Assembly (NCBI GenBank): GCA_900551225.1
Contig: URUZ01000021.1
Coordinates: 1 to 24,245, forward strand
Source of the DNA: an uncultured Clostridium sp.
GTDB lineage: Bacteria > Bacillota > Clostridia > Lachnospirales > Lachnospiraceae
Direction: 5' to 3'
DNA: 24,245 nt
Both the position numbers and the translations under genes were made by a program. This document shows, in pieces, positions 23,982 through 24,245 of this stretch (position 1 is the stretch's first letter; the number at the start of each line of letters is the position of its first letter). The notes beneath the pieces are model-generated. The model searched no databases, had not been told where the DNA came from, and saw only the letters and a list, made by a program, of their open reading frames with translations.

Positions 23982-24245
23982 CTAAAATACATTCTGATTC
24001 TCCCGGTAACCTCTCCATACATTCTCAAAGAAGTCGTCGTCCTGCGGAATGGGCCGAATCGTTCTCCACTGGAATTCTACCGTTCCCCCATGGTATAACG
24101 CCTCCTGGACCAGCTCTCCGCGGCTGCCGTCGTCCAGGCAGAAGGTGAATTCCCCGGGAAGCCTGGAATCCGGCTTCAGGCCCGACGGGTCCGTGTAAAG
24201 GGCGCTGCCCCGGCTCCTGCCACCCTGGTTCACATAATCCAGCAT
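23982..24245 (-). CDS. Partial gene, C-terminal 87 residues; possibly an FAD-dependent oxidoreductase
   Basis: Only the 3' part is present; the reading frame stays open to the window edge. An ATG at 24243-24245 is at the very edge, so it is unclear whether it is a start or internal. The readable sequence includes DYVNQGGRSRGSALY, an acidic stretch LDDGSRGELVQEA, and WRTIRPIPQDDDFFENVWR near the end. I do not recognise it firmly. The pattern reminds me of the C-terminus of fumarate-reductase-type flavoproteins in clostridia, but no cofactor motif is in view. No signal or membrane segment is visible. It converges on the LysR-type gene and shares the hairpin between them. Confidence 0.55.
   Translation of the reverse strand: MLDYVNQGGRSRGSALYTDPSGLKPDSRLPGEFTFCLDDGSRGELVQEALYHGGTVEFQWRTIRPIPQDDDFFENVWRGYRENQNVF

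Noticed and set aside
1..24245. Mobile elements, integrases, CRISPR arrays, tRNA or rRNA genes
   Set aside because: No transposase or integrase motifs, no regularly spaced repeats and no tRNA-like or rRNA-like segments were seen.

Overview
The window looks like a chromosomal segment of an anaerobic, low-oxygen-lifestyle Firmicute, most likely a Lachnospiraceae/Clostridium cluster XIVa gut bacterium. This is inferred from strong AGGAGG-type ribosome binding sites, moderately high GC, a sigma-54 protein of the clostridial type, EtfAB with an acyl-CoA dehydrogenase, and an Fe-S 'bai-like' flavin oxidoreductase. No rRNA, tRNA, IS element, phage gene or CRISPR array is visible. The window is gene-dense. 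No gap exceeds 300 bases, and the largest (22794-23047) is a divergent regulatory region.

Region A (51-14058, + strand) is one long, tightly spaced gene run. In order it encodes an acyl-CoA dehydrogenase, a MaoC hot-dog hydratase, an SDR dehydrogenase, an acetyl-CoA hydrolase/CoA-transferase family protein, an OFA-type MFS transporter, a GntP-family permease, an AMP-forming acyl-CoA ligase, an MBL-fold hydrolase (overlapping the ligase), EtfB, EtfA, a 2,4-dienoyl-CoA reductase/BaiCD-like flavin oxidoreductase, and finally RNA polymerase sigma-54. The set reads as an uptake, CoA-activation and beta-oxidation-type route for an unidentified carboxylic acid. Etf couples the flavoenzymes to the cell's electron pool, and the OYE-type reductase handles a double bond. 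No thiolase is present, so the fate of the 3-oxoacyl-CoA is open. The MBL hydrolase is one candidate for the missing release step. The operon promoter is upstream of the window. A 23-nt near-perfect palindrome lies between the last catabolic gene and rpoN.

Region B (14070-22793, - strand) converges on rpoN with only 11 bases between the stop codons. Read in its own direction it encodes a lipoprotein solute-binding protein (family 5), a RidA-like protein, a cytosolic S9-family serine peptidase, a TPR protein, two OppB/OppC-type permeases and two OppD/OppF-type ATPases. It reads as an oligopeptide (or peptide-like) uptake-and-cleavage operon.

Region C (22794-23972) holds a divergent LysR-type regulator and its control region. 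A sigma-A-type promoter with a perfect TATAAT faces the transport operon. A classic LysR box (T-N11-A within a 9+3+9 palindrome) is centred about 64 bases upstream of the predicted start, and a 13-bp perfect hairpin sits in the operon's leader RNA. A long hairpin closes the regulator gene. Region D (23982 to the edge) is the 3' part of a convergent gene that runs out of the window.
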